From Candidatus Rifleibacteriota bacterium (GTDB lineage Bacteria > Riflebacteria > Ozemobacteria > Ozemobacterales > Ozemobacteraceae): 31,645 nt of DNA. Both the position numbers and the translations under genes were made by a program. The stretch covers positions 1-31,645 of the forward strand of contig JAKJFO010000029.1 of NCBI GenBank assembly GCA_022704885.1. Direction: 5' to 3'. Positions 16,182-23,575 of the stretch are shown here, piece after piece. Every line of letters begins with the position of its first letter. Position 1 is the first letter of the stretch. Below the pieces are notes generated by a model. That model worked only from the letters and a program-made list of their open reading frames with translations. It did not search any database and had not been told where the DNA came from.

Positions 16182-18956
16182 CTATCTCTGGCTTATTTCG
16201 CCGTTTTTAAGACGGCAATTGACGGACTGAATACCGCTGGTCGGGCATTGACCCGGCAGATGTCCGCAAGGCAGGCGCCCGTCATTTTTTGGGGCCGGCT
16301 TTGCCGGTTGCTGAACTTTTGGCGACGGCCTGGGTGGCGGCTGTTTGGCAACCGGTTGCTCAACAGGTGCCGGTTTGTTTCTGGCAGCAGCGTTAAGTGC
16401 ATCGATTGCGGTTTTAAGTGCACTGAGGCTTTTGCCGGTGTCATTATACAGAGGGGTCAGCTTGTTCAATACTGCGTCTGCCTGTTTGCCGGCTTCAGAA
16501 AGACCGGTGATTTCACTTTTCGTTTGCAGTTTTGCGAGTTCACTGCGAATCCTGTCGGGCAGGCGTTCGAGTGTTCCGACTTCGCCGAAAAACTCGGGTG
16601 GCATGCTCGCATCAGGGCGATTAATCGAGGTCAGTCGCGACTTTACGATCATCCATTCAGCCTCGTTCGCTTCGCGCTTGCCGGCAAAAAAGCTGTCAGT
16701 GCTGGCCAGCCGGCTTTTAAGGCTGTCGAATTCTGCTGCTGTTTTTTTGAACAGAGCTTCGTTGTTGCGCATGGTCTTAGCTCCAGAAACCGCACTTTCA
16801 GTTTGTTCAAGCAGGCCAGCTTTCCTGTTTTCCAGCCCGGACAGCAGGTTCGCTGCTCCGCTCAATCCAGCGAGTCCGCCTATTTTGAATAGCTCATTTT
16901 TTGCGTGTTCAAGCGCATTCATCTGCCGGTTGTATGATGCGGTCAAAACCTGGGCTGTCTGCTCGGCTTCTTTGGCGCTTCCGCCGGCAATAACAGCTTT
17001 AAGAGCAGTTTCTGCCCTGGCTGTCATGGTTTTTGCCGTCTTTGCCGTTTCAACAAGAGTAGCGGTCAACTTTTTTTCTGTTTCAGGCAGAAGTTTAAGC
17101 GTCTCGGTGCCCTCAAGCTCGTTAAGCTCACGTATTTCGGCTTTTATTTCATCGAGAGAGTTTTCGCTGTTTCGGCAGAAAAGGCGGGCGGATCTGACGT
17201 TCTGTTCGAGCACGTTTTTAAGATGAGCGGCCTCGTCAGCCAGTCGCTGTAGTTCGCTGATGCCTTCGCGCCCGAATTTGAGCGCCCTGGCGTTTTGCAC
17301 GCTCTGTTCCATGTTCTGGGCCTTGATCTCGGCGTAGGAAGTCTCAAGCACATTATTGGTGTCGAGCGCTTCACCGGCCAGAAACAATGCCGAATCGGCA
17401 ACTGTAAGTGCAGCGCCGGCTGTCGTGCTGGTTGCGCTTTTGAGAAGATCGTAGCTGCCGATGACCGAGCCGTGAAAAGTTCCTTTTACCGTCGCTTCGG
17501 CCATAATTTTAAGCTTGACTGCCATCGAGTCGGGGTTTTCACCGAGTGACAGATACTTGACCTTGAGCCTTTCGATTTCCTGGCTTGTGTAATCGGCGGT
17601 TTCTTTGTTTACTGTTTCAAGAGTTGCGCCAATAGACATGTTCCAGAGAATCTCGGTGGTAGTTTTTCCTTCTGAATACTGATTGCTGACGTTTAAAAGA
17701 GTGTTCGCCAGGCCAAGTGTTTTGCATGCCGTGAGGTTGCGCGGTGTCGGCGTTTTAACGTTATTCATTTTTTTGAGCTCACCGGCAACCTGCTTACCCA
17801 GCCCGCTGTATTTGATTTCGAGGTCTTCAATTGCCTGGCTCTGCTGCTTTGGAGAAAGATTTTTGAGATTGCTGGCGATCAAGGTTCTGGCACTGTCGAT
17901 ACTGCCGTTGGTGGTTGCTGCGACAGCCAGCGCTTCGTTGAATCTTCGGGTTGCTGCTGCTGCCAGGTGAGTATTGACGGCTCCGACGTGTGCCTCAGCC
18001 CTGATTGTCGCCGCTGTTGCGTCGCGTTTCTGCGCCTGTCTGATTTTGCTGGCAGAAGTGTCGGTATAAGAGACCTCTAGCGGCCCATCTTTGCTGCTGC
18101 CGGATGTAATCAGATCAGCGATCTGGTTGTCGCGTGCGATGTATTTGCTCATAAAGGCGGTGCGTTTGCGAATTTCGATGTCGAGATTTTCTCTGCTGTC
18201 ACTGTCGGCAACAGTGCTTCGTTGGCGTTTAAGGGTCTGTATCTCAGCGTTCATCTGACAGATTTTTTTCTGCATCTCATTGTGATAGGCGGTGGCTTCA
18301 TGCAGAGCCGGTGTGCCGGCGCGGTTGCTGTCGATTTCGAGCTGAATCTTTGCCGCTGCTGCACTGGTGTATGCCAGACCGCCGTTTTCGTTGATAAAAC
18401 TGCTGGCGGCCTTGAAATCAGATGGCTTCATGTCATAGGGAGACGGCATGATATCGGTAGCCAGCTTGCCGGCCCAGTTCTCGCCGGCAGAAGTCTTTAC
18501 GCCCTGAGATTTAAGGTAGTTGCTTACTTCCTGATTATAGGAGTTGCGCACACTTTTGACCTGATTGACAGTGAGTTCGCCAGACCGGTTCTGGAGCTGG
18601 CGGTCGGTATCGGTTCCTGGTTTGTAGCCGTCTGACTGCTTTGCTGGTGCCACTGCCAGCCCATGCTTGCGCGATACTTCCCTGACCAGGCTGTCGTTTT
18701 GCGCAACAAATTCGCGCTGATTGAACTGGTAGTCACTGTTGCTGATTCTGCCGGCAATCGCCAGATTGTTGACGCGCTCATTATTGGCAAACAGAACTGC
18801 TTTCTGCTGGGCAGTTGCCTGCCCCTGCGCGGCTGCCCGGGCGTAATTTATCAGTTCGTCGTTGCTGATGCTCTGAGCAGTGACCGGCTCAGCCAGAGTC
18901 AGGCCGCCAAGCATCAGCAGTGTCAGAATTGTATAACTTGCTCCTGTTTGTTTCAT
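16182..18956 (-). CDS. Large exported alpha-helical/coiled-coil protein with Pro-rich, Cys-containing tail
   Basis: 924 residues. The signal peptide is residues 1-28 (cleavage near VTA-Q). The body is almost wholly helical, rich in Ala, Glu, Lys and Leu, with long heptad-like stretches at about 230-300, 545-700 and 740-850. Residues 420-545 are less charged and Gly/Ala-rich. Residues about 860-893 form a Pro/Lys/Gln-rich linker and the last 31 residues hold three Cys (897, 904, 914) in a PCGHLPGQC context, a possible small metal or disulfide knot. There is no membrane anchor. Its ATG follows the TGA of the TPR gene after a single base, so the two are translationally coupled and probably work together. 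I do not recognise a family; a surface or periplasmic structural role is inference. Confidence 0.78.
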   Translation of the reverse strand: MKQTGASYTILTLLMLGGLTLAEPVTAQSISNDELINYARAAAQGQATAQQKAVLFANNERVNNLAIAGRISNSDYQFNQREFVAQNDSLVREVSRKHGLAVAPAKQSDGYKPGTDTDRQLQNRSGELTVNQVKSVRNSYNQEVSNYLKSQGVKTSAGENWAGKLATDIMPSPYDMKPSDFKAASSFINENGGLAYTSAAAAKIQLEIDSNRAGTPALHEATAYHNEMQKKICQMNAEIQTLKRQRSTVADSDSRENLDIEIRKRTAFMSKYIARDNQIADLITSGSSKDGPLEVSYTDTSASKIRQAQKRDATAATIRAEAHVGAVNTHLAAAATRRFNEALAVAATTNGSIDSARTLIASNLKNLSPKQQSQAIEDLEIKYSGLGKQVAGELKKMNNVKTPTPRNLTACKTLGLANTLLNVSNQYSEGKTTTEILWNMSIGATLETVNKETADYTSQEIERLKVKYLSLGENPDSMAVKLKIMAEATVKGTFHGSVIGSYDLLKSATSTTAGAALTVADSALFLAGEALDTNNVLETSYAEIKAQNMEQSVQNARALKFGREGISELQRLADEAAHLKNVLEQNVRSARLFCRNSENSLDEIKAEIRELNELEGTETLKLLPETEKKLTATLVETAKTAKTMTARAETALKAVIAGGSAKEAEQTAQVLTASYNRQMNALEHAKNELFKIGGLAGLSGAANLLSGLENRKAGLLEQTESAVSGAKTMRNNEALFKKTAAEFDSLKSRLASTDSFFAGKREANEAEWMIVKSRLTSINRPDASMPPEFFGEVGTLERLPDRIRSELAKLQTKSEITGLSEAGKQADAVLNKLTPLYNDTGKSLSALKTAIDALNAAARNKPAPVEQPVAKQPPPRPSPKVQQPAKPAPKNDGRLPCGHLPGQCPTSGIQSVNCRLKNGEISQR

Positions 18957-18957
18957 C

Positions 18958-19932
18958 TCAGTTCTGTGCCGCCTGGCGCAGTTGCGCCGCCGTTCTGACT
19001 GTGTTTGTCGTTGCTGGCGTGTTCGCTGTCAGCTGGTCGAGCAGTTCCTGTGCTTTTTGTGCGTTGCCCCGATCTTTGTACAGACCAGCGAGAAGCAGTA
19101 TTATCTCATCACTTTCGACCGGGGCAAGGCGCAAAATGTTTTCGAGTTCGAAGATGCCACGCGGCAGATCACCGCTGGCCACCGCAAAAAATGCAATCTG
19201 GCGGGCGGCGCGATGCATCATCGCATGTGGCAGCCAGGTGCGCCTGACAGCAGTAGCGAAAGCCAGGTCGTATCGGTAAATCTTGCTGTAGGCATCGGCG
19301 AGACGTGCGAGAAAGGCGTCGCTGGCGTCAGTCTCGACAAGAGCTTCGTAAAGAGCAATCGCCAGATGTGTCGACGCAAGATCGTTCCTGGCCATGTAGG
19401 CGTCGGCGAGAGCCAGCACTGCTGCCGGGTTGCCAGGTTCGTTGCTGAAAGCCTCTTCAAGCATCACCAGTTTTCGTTCGTCACTTTCCAGAGTGCTGAA
19501 AGCTGTTTGAAGCGATGCAAGCCCGCTGTTGACGAGCTTTTTTGCAGCCGGACCGAGGTTCGCAAATGTCTGGTCTGATGCCGAATTCAGCCATTCGCCA
19601 TATTTTGTGAGCACCTTGCTGACTTTGCTATGTTTACTTGAATCGACAGGGTAGTTAACATCTGGCAGCAGGCTGAAGAATGAAATTTCGACCAGCAGAA
19701 ATAGCGCTATGATCGCGGGTGTCTTGAGAAAACCTTTGCGTGCCGCGCGGCGTTGCCAGAAAAAGAAAAAGCCGGTGATGATGAATGAGAACAGCGTAAA
19801 GTCAGCGGTTGCCTGTATTATGACGAGCGGTGTGACGAGAAAAACGGTTATAAGCAGAAAAACTGCTGACATCAGCAGGCCGTAGATTCGCGAAAGACAT
19901 GAGCGTCTTTCTGTTTGTGGCAGTTCTTTCAC
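18958..19932 (-). CDS. Membrane-anchored TPR-repeat protein
   Basis: 324 residues from GTG 19932; no strong Shine-Dalgarno is visible, and an ATG at residue 21 would cut into the first membrane helix. Three hydrophobic segments occupy about 19-40, 45-60 and 72-90. The rest (about 95-324) is helical pairs with TPR features: 'NPAAVLALADAYMARNDLA' and 'DEIILLLAGLYKDRGNAQKA' match the W/L-G-Y-A-F-A-P spacing of TPR motifs, giving about four units. The domain probably faces the periplasm and docks a partner, most simply the secreted helical protein encoded one base downstream. It starts 41 bases after the esterase-like gene on the same strand, so a three-gene operon is likely. Confidence 0.78.
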   Translation of the reverse strand: MKELPQTERRSCLSRIYGLLMSAVFLLITVFLVTPLVIIQATADFTLFSFIITGFFFFWQRRAARKGFLKTPAIIALFLLVEISFFSLLPDVNYPVDSSKHSKVSKVLTKYGEWLNSASDQTFANLGPAAKKLVNSGLASLQTAFSTLESDERKLVMLEEAFSNEPGNPAAVLALADAYMARNDLASTHLAIALYEALVETDASDAFLARLADAYSKIYRYDLAFATAVRRTWLPHAMMHRAARQIAFFAVASGDLPRGIFELENILRLAPVESDEIILLLAGLYKDRGNAQKAQELLDQLTANTPATTNTVRTAAQLRQAAQN

Positions 19933-19973
19933 AGGTTTATTGTATCTCAGGCTGGACTTTTAAACTATATTCT

Positions 19974-21140
19974 TCATGGTCGATTTGCGGGGACGAGCAG
20001 GTAGCGCAGGGGAAGATGCAGGCGCTGACGCCATGCTTTTTCCGAGTGGGTCGCGCCGCTGAACTCGCGATAACGCAGGCCTTTGAACCCCGGCGCATTT
20101 TTGCCAATCTCGCCGGCCAGTTTGCGGGCAAATTCGATAGCCTCTTCGCCTTCGCGGGTACCCATGTCTACCCATATCTTGCCCTGATAGCCGGCGATGT
20201 CGTGCTCGAGCAGCCAGTCGATGATAGCACCGTTGGCCCACCAGATCGAAGGTGACATGGCAATGATGCCGCCGAACGTTTGTGGCTGTACTATGCCGGC
20301 ATACAGCGAAATCAGGCCGCCGGGTCGCGTACGAAACTGTTTATCGATAATCGGCTTGAGTTCATCGACGATGAATCTCACATAATTATCGCCGTTGCCG
20401 CCACTGTACTTCGGGTCAGGAAACGGAGTGTATTCGCTCATGCGCTCGCTGGTGTTGTAAATCCCTACGACTATGGCCTCGTTGAGCTGACCGCAATGCG
20501 CGCCCGCGATGTAATCGAGCATTACCTCATCGACGCCCCACTCATTGCCGCCGAATGCGGTATTGGCATCGAACAGGTTCTGACCGTCGTGCATGTAAAT
20601 GACCGGGTAGCGCAGCATGCGGTTGCTCGGGTAAGAGGGTGGCAGCCAGACGATAACGTCACGGGCAGGTTCGAGGTTTTCTGATTTTACATTGCGAAAA
20701 AGCGAATACCAGCCATTGATCTGTGGCGTAGCTGGAGTTGCAGTTGTCTGATCGGCCCATGCCTCGACGCTTATCCGCTCACTCAAAGGAGCGCCGGCGC
20801 TGATGCGCAGACGACGGTTCGTTCTCTCATGCCCCTGTGCCGTCTTCTCAACGGTCGCAAAACTGCCGCGTGTAAACTTATACTCTATCTCACTGCCAGC
20901 AGGCAGGTCGGCAGCATACTCGAACAGGTTCGGGCCGATTTCTTTCAGTTGTGCACCTTTGCCGTTCCAGTTGCCGAGCAGATCATGGCTGCCGGTGATC
21001 CAGATCTGAGCATCATCAGGCGTTGTCGCCGGAACACTTACGGTCAGAACGCATTTGTCTGCCAAAACGCCAGTAGCCGGCAACAGCAGGCTGATCAGCA
21101 TAAAAAAAGTCAAAAATCTTACAAAATATGGTTTTCGCAT
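19974..21140 (-). CDS. Esterase-like (enterochelin esterase/esterase D family) protein with starch-binding-type domain; nucleophile loop absent
   Basis: 388 residues; GAGGAA precedes the ATG and residues 1-27 are a signal peptide. Residues about 30-130 look like a CBM20 starch-binding domain (GSHDLLGNWN). Residues about 140-385 are an alpha/beta-hydrolase of the enterochelin-esterase family: VIWLPPSYP, VIYMHDGQNLFD, SPSIWW, Asp325 in WVDMG and His365 in GATHSEKAW. In this family FRT-x-P is followed by about 10-12 residues carrying the nucleophile motif G-x-S-x-G. Here Pro273 runs straight into GGLISLYAG, so the Ser is gone while Asp and His remain and the frame is intact. The product is expected to be a non-catalytic relative, perhaps only glycan-binding, unless this is an assembly deletion. 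It is first in a probable operon with the TPR and helical-protein genes. Confidence 0.85.
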   Translation of the reverse strand: MRKPYFVRFLTFFMLISLLLPATGVLADKCVLTVSVPATTPDDAQIWITGSHDLLGNWNGKGAQLKEIGPNLFEYAADLPAGSEIEYKFTRGSFATVEKTAQGHERTNRRLRISAGAPLSERISVEAWADQTTATPATPQINGWYSLFRNVKSENLEPARDVIVWLPPSYPSNRMLRYPVIYMHDGQNLFDANTAFGGNEWGVDEVMLDYIAGAHCGQLNEAIVVGIYNTSERMSEYTPFPDPKYSGGNGDNYVRFIVDELKPIIDKQFRTRPGGLISLYAGIVQPQTFGGIIAMSPSIWWANGAIIDWLLEHDIAGYQGKIWVDMGTREGEEAIEFARKLAGEIGKNAPGFKGLRYREFSGATHSEKAWRQRLHLPLRYLLVPANRP

Positions 21141-21190
21141 GGATTTCCTCGATTCGCATACAGTTTGGCAGGTGTTGATCAGGCATTATG

Positions 21191-21219
21191 ATAATACTAT
21201 GAATTCAAGGTTATTTCAC
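21191..21219 (-). promoter_or_regulatory. Candidate promoter of the esterase-like operon
   Basis: Read on the minus strand: GTGAAA (21219-21214), a 17-base spacer and TATTAT (21196-21191). Transcript start near 21184 leaves a 44-base leader. Confidence 0.35.
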
Positions 21220-21233
21220 CCGGTTATCAATAG

Positions 21234-21263
21234 TTGTCAGAGCCTGAGCGATTAAGGTAAACT
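21234..21263 (+). promoter_or_regulatory. Candidate promoter of the small secreted-protein gene
   Basis: TTGTCA (21234-21239), an 18-base spacer and TAAACT (21258-21263). Transcript start near 21270 gives a leader of about 20 bases with AGGAGG at 21281-21286. Confidence 0.4.
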
Positions 21264-21290
21264 TTTGCCAGAATCAGGTGAGGAGGGTTT

Positions 21291-21935
21291 ATGCGAACCA
21301 GTTATCTTTTGTTCGTTCTTCTGGTTGTTTCTCTTTCGTTTTGCGGCTTTGCCAACGCTCAAGATGCTTCTTTACTGCCGGCTGATGCGGTAAACGTCAA
21401 GACGCAGACCGCGCCGGCCAACGAAACGATGGTAATGATCGAGCAGAGCGGTTTCGTTACCTATAAGGGTCATAGCGGAAATGATGCCAGCACGGCTTTT
21501 GAAACCGGCGACGACGGCACAGAATATGGTGACAATCAATATACCAAAGTCAGCCTCAGCGTTATGCATTACAAAGCGGCTTTTAAGGCCACTTTCGATC
21601 AGATGCTGCAGCTGGCGCATCCTTCGTTGAATATGCAGCAGGAAGAAGAGAATGCCAAATCGGGTGGTTCGCAGCATGGTGATATGCTGATAACCCGCTC
21701 GGTCAACCGGATTCCGGTAGAAGCCGGCGAATTGCTTCTGATTACCGACGTTATCAAGTGCATAGAATCACAATATCCCAATTATGCCCAGACGACCTGG
21801 AAGTCTTACGCAGTAGTCGGTTCAAGCATAATCAGCCTTTCAGGCACTTTCAACAGCAGTGATGCAAAACTGGCCCGTCGCATTCACAACGAGACCATCG
21901 CCAACATCAAAAAGAGCACGATTTTGGCTGAGTGA
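21291..21935 (+). CDS. Exported protein of unknown function
   Basis: 214 residues. A perfect AGGAGG lies four bases before the ATG, so strong translation is expected. The signal peptide ends near residue 23 (ANA-Q). The mature protein has short beta strands and helices, an acidic turn 'ETGDDGTEYGDNQ' (about 67-79), and a C-terminal half resembling small periplasmic domains of mixed fold (VEAGELLLITDVIKC, then 'SYAVVGSSIISLSGTF'). It has one Cys in the mature part and no lipobox or membrane segment. No family is recognised. It is a single gene between a divergent operon and a convergent reductase gene 35 bases away, with no clear terminator between them. Confidence 0.75.
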   Translation: MRTSYLLFVLLVVSLSFCGFANAQDASLLPADAVNVKTQTAPANETMVMIEQSGFVTYKGHSGNDASTAFETGDDGTEYGDNQYTKVSLSVMHYKAAFKATFDQMLQLAHPSLNMQQEEENAKSGGSQHGDMLITRSVNRIPVEAGELLLITDVIKCIESQYPNYAQTTWKSYAVVGSSIISLSGTFNSSDAKLARRIHNETIANIKKSTILAE

Positions 21936-21970
21936 ACGGTCGTTCGGATAGACCGGGCGCAACTCGCAAT

Positions 21971-23131
21971 TTAATGCTCAAAGACAGCTTTTACGTTCGC
22001 GAGCTCTTTCATGATGCTTATCTGCTGTGGGCAATGGGTCTCGCAGCGGCCGCATTTTACGCAGTTGCTGGCGTGTGCAGCAGAAGCCACCTGAAAGCCA
22101 TACTGCATGCGGACAGTCTGCTGAAAGCTTTCGTCAAGCATGTGAAAGTTGTTGTACATCTGAAAATTCTTCGGAATATCGACGCCTGACGGGCATGGCA
22201 TGCAATAACCGCAGCTGGTACAGGGAATCTTGATACGCGACTTGAAAGCAGCCTGCGCCAGCAGCATCACTTCTTTCTCTTTTTCGCTGAACGTTTGCGC
22301 ACCCGCCTGCGCTGCTACCCGCAGGTTCTCTTCGACGTGTTCGATCGCGCTCATGCCGCTCAAGACCGTAGAAATGCGCGGGTCATCGAACAGCCAGCGC
22401 AGCGCCCACTCGACTGGAGTGCGCTTGAAACCTGATTGTTCAAACACCTGGTTGACAGTGGCGGGCAGGTTGCGCGACAGCGACCCACCGCGCAGCGGTT
22501 CCATGATCACTATGCCGAGGCCGCGGTCGGCTGCGTAAGCCAGGCCTTCTGCTCCGGCCTGGTAATTCGTGTCGAGATAATTGTACTGGATCTGGCAGAA
22601 CGACCATTTATAGGCATCGACTACAGTTCTGAAGGTTGGCAGGTCGTCATGAAACGAGAAGCCGGCATGGCCGATGCGCCCGTCTTTAAGTGCTGCTTCG
22701 AGAAACTCGAAAATATCGTGACTGGTCAGGTTTTTCCAGAAACCCTTATTTACTGAATGAACCAGGTAAAAGTCGATGTGATCGGTTGCCAGCCGCTTGA
22801 GCTGGGCGTTTAGGTATTTGTCCATGTCGGCGCGGCACGTGATCAGCCAGCTCGGCAGCTTGGTCGCCAGCTTAACTTTGTTGCGCAGTCCACCCTGCAG
22901 CGCCTGCGCGACGAATGGCTCACTCTCACCCGGGTTCGCAAAGCCGGTGCCATGATAAGGGTAGGCGGTATCGATATAGTTTACGCCGCTGTCGATCGCC
23001 TGATGCAGCATTCTGGTGGCCAGCGGCACGTCGATGTGATTCTCCACTCCGCCGATTACCGGCAGCCGCATGCAGCCAAATCCAAGCTGTGACACCTCTA
23101 CTCCGGTTCCGCCAATTTTTCTGTATATCAT
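21971..23131 (-). CDS. Aldo/keto reductase with C-terminal 4Fe-4S clusters
   Basis: 386 residues; GAGG lies seven bases before the ATG. The N-terminal 290 residues are an aldo/keto reductase barrel: LGFGCMRLP, then the catalytic tetrad Asp54, Tyr59 (NYIDTAYPYHG), Lys91 and His125 (FYLVHS). The C-terminal 90 residues add a ferredoxin-like part with CxxCxxCxxxC clusters: CTSCGYCMPCPSG at about 301-313 and CVKCGRCETHCPQ at about 356-368. This is the usual architecture of the iron-sulfur aldo/keto reductases common in anaerobes, and the length fits. It reduces an aldehyde or ketone with NAD(P)H or passes electrons through the clusters; the substrate is unknown. Single gene on the minus strand; not obviously linked to the pyrimidine genes beyond. 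Confidence 0.93.
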   Translation of the reverse strand: MIYRKIGGTGVEVSQLGFGCMRLPVIGGVENHIDVPLATRMLHQAIDSGVNYIDTAYPYHGTGFANPGESEPFVAQALQGGLRNKVKLATKLPSWLITCRADMDKYLNAQLKRLATDHIDFYLVHSVNKGFWKNLTSHDIFEFLEAALKDGRIGHAGFSFHDDLPTFRTVVDAYKWSFCQIQYNYLDTNYQAGAEGLAYAADRGLGIVIMEPLRGGSLSRNLPATVNQVFEQSGFKRTPVEWALRWLFDDPRISTVLSGMSAIEHVEENLRVAAQAGAQTFSEKEKEVMLLAQAAFKSRIKIPCTSCGYCMPCPSGVDIPKNFQMYNNFHMLDESFQQTVRMQYGFQVASAAHASNCVKCGRCETHCPQQISIMKELANVKAVFEH

Positions 23132-23162
23132 GCCATGACCTCACTCGCTATTGAATATTCCC

Positions 23163-23191
23163 ATTCTACCGCGAGTCCCCCGCTTTTGCAT
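23163..23191 (-). promoter_or_regulatory. Candidate promoter of the aldo/keto reductase gene
   Basis: Read on the minus strand: ATGCAA (23191-23186), a 17-base spacer and TAGAAT (23168-23163). The -10 is good and the -35 poor. Transcript start near 23156. Confidence 0.35.
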
Positions 23192-23326
23192 CCCCTCAGT
23201 AAAGGGTTGCTTTTGCAGCAAATGTCAGATAAACGAGCAGAAACCGCCAATTACACAGATTGACGCGGATTGTTTCAGGTATGAGCAGACATTCAACGTT
23301 GGCTTATGTCACTTTGCCTGACCCCG

Positions 23327-23366
23327 CTTCGCCAGAGCTGCGCAGCCCGACGAGCAGCTCGCGAAG
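23327..23366. repeat. Intergenic palindrome (REP-like)
   Basis: The arms CTTCGC-CA-GAGCTGC (23327-23341) and GCAGCTCGCGAAG (23354-23366) pair over 13 bp with a two-base bulge around a GC-rich loop. It lies in the 444-base gap 23132-23575, which holds no convincing gene; the only open frames there are short and low quality. Such palindromes are typically dispersed in many copies, which cannot be checked here. Confidence 0.5.
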
Positions 23367-23408
23367 AATGACAGTTGATTTTGACCGGTAATCGCTTCTC
23401 TGTTCATC

Positions 23409-23440
23409 ATCCTGCGCGGAGCGAAGCGCAGTCGCAGGAT
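23409..23440. repeat. Intergenic palindrome (REP-like), second type
   Basis: ATCCTGCG (23409-23416) and CGCAGGAT (23433-23440) frame a core GGAGCGAAGCGCAGT that can itself pair in part. The sequence resembles the palindromic repeats with GGAGCGAAGCG cores seen between genes in many environmental genomes. Confidence 0.5.
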
Positions 23441-23464
23441 CCAGAATGGCGCGAGATTTTGTAG

Positions 23465-23493
23465 TTGGTCGGGGCGCCGGGTTGTGCTAGAAT
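23465..23493 (+). promoter_or_regulatory. Extended -10 promoter of the preT-preA operon
   Basis: TTGGTC (23465-23470), a 17-base spacer and TAGAAT (23488-23493), with TGC directly before the -10. Transcript start near 23500 gives a 75-base leader, the longest in the window. Confidence 0.6.
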
Positions 23494-23575
23494 TCACCAT
23501 AAGCGGCAGACACAATAAGAGATACAACAAGCTGCAGAAAATGGAATTTTATACATCGAGAGAGTTGAGGAACCC

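Noticed and set aside
16345..17226. A 293-codon plus-strand frame inside the helical-protein gene
   Set aside because: Its product is rich in Ser, Ala, Leu and Arg, as expected from reading a coiled-coil gene backwards. It has no ribosome site and the minus-strand gene has a signal peptide and coupled start.
23309..23530. Short minus-strand frame in the 23132-23575 gap
   Set aside because: It runs across two palindromic repeats, has no ribosome site, and its sequence is Arg/Ala/Leu-rich noise.
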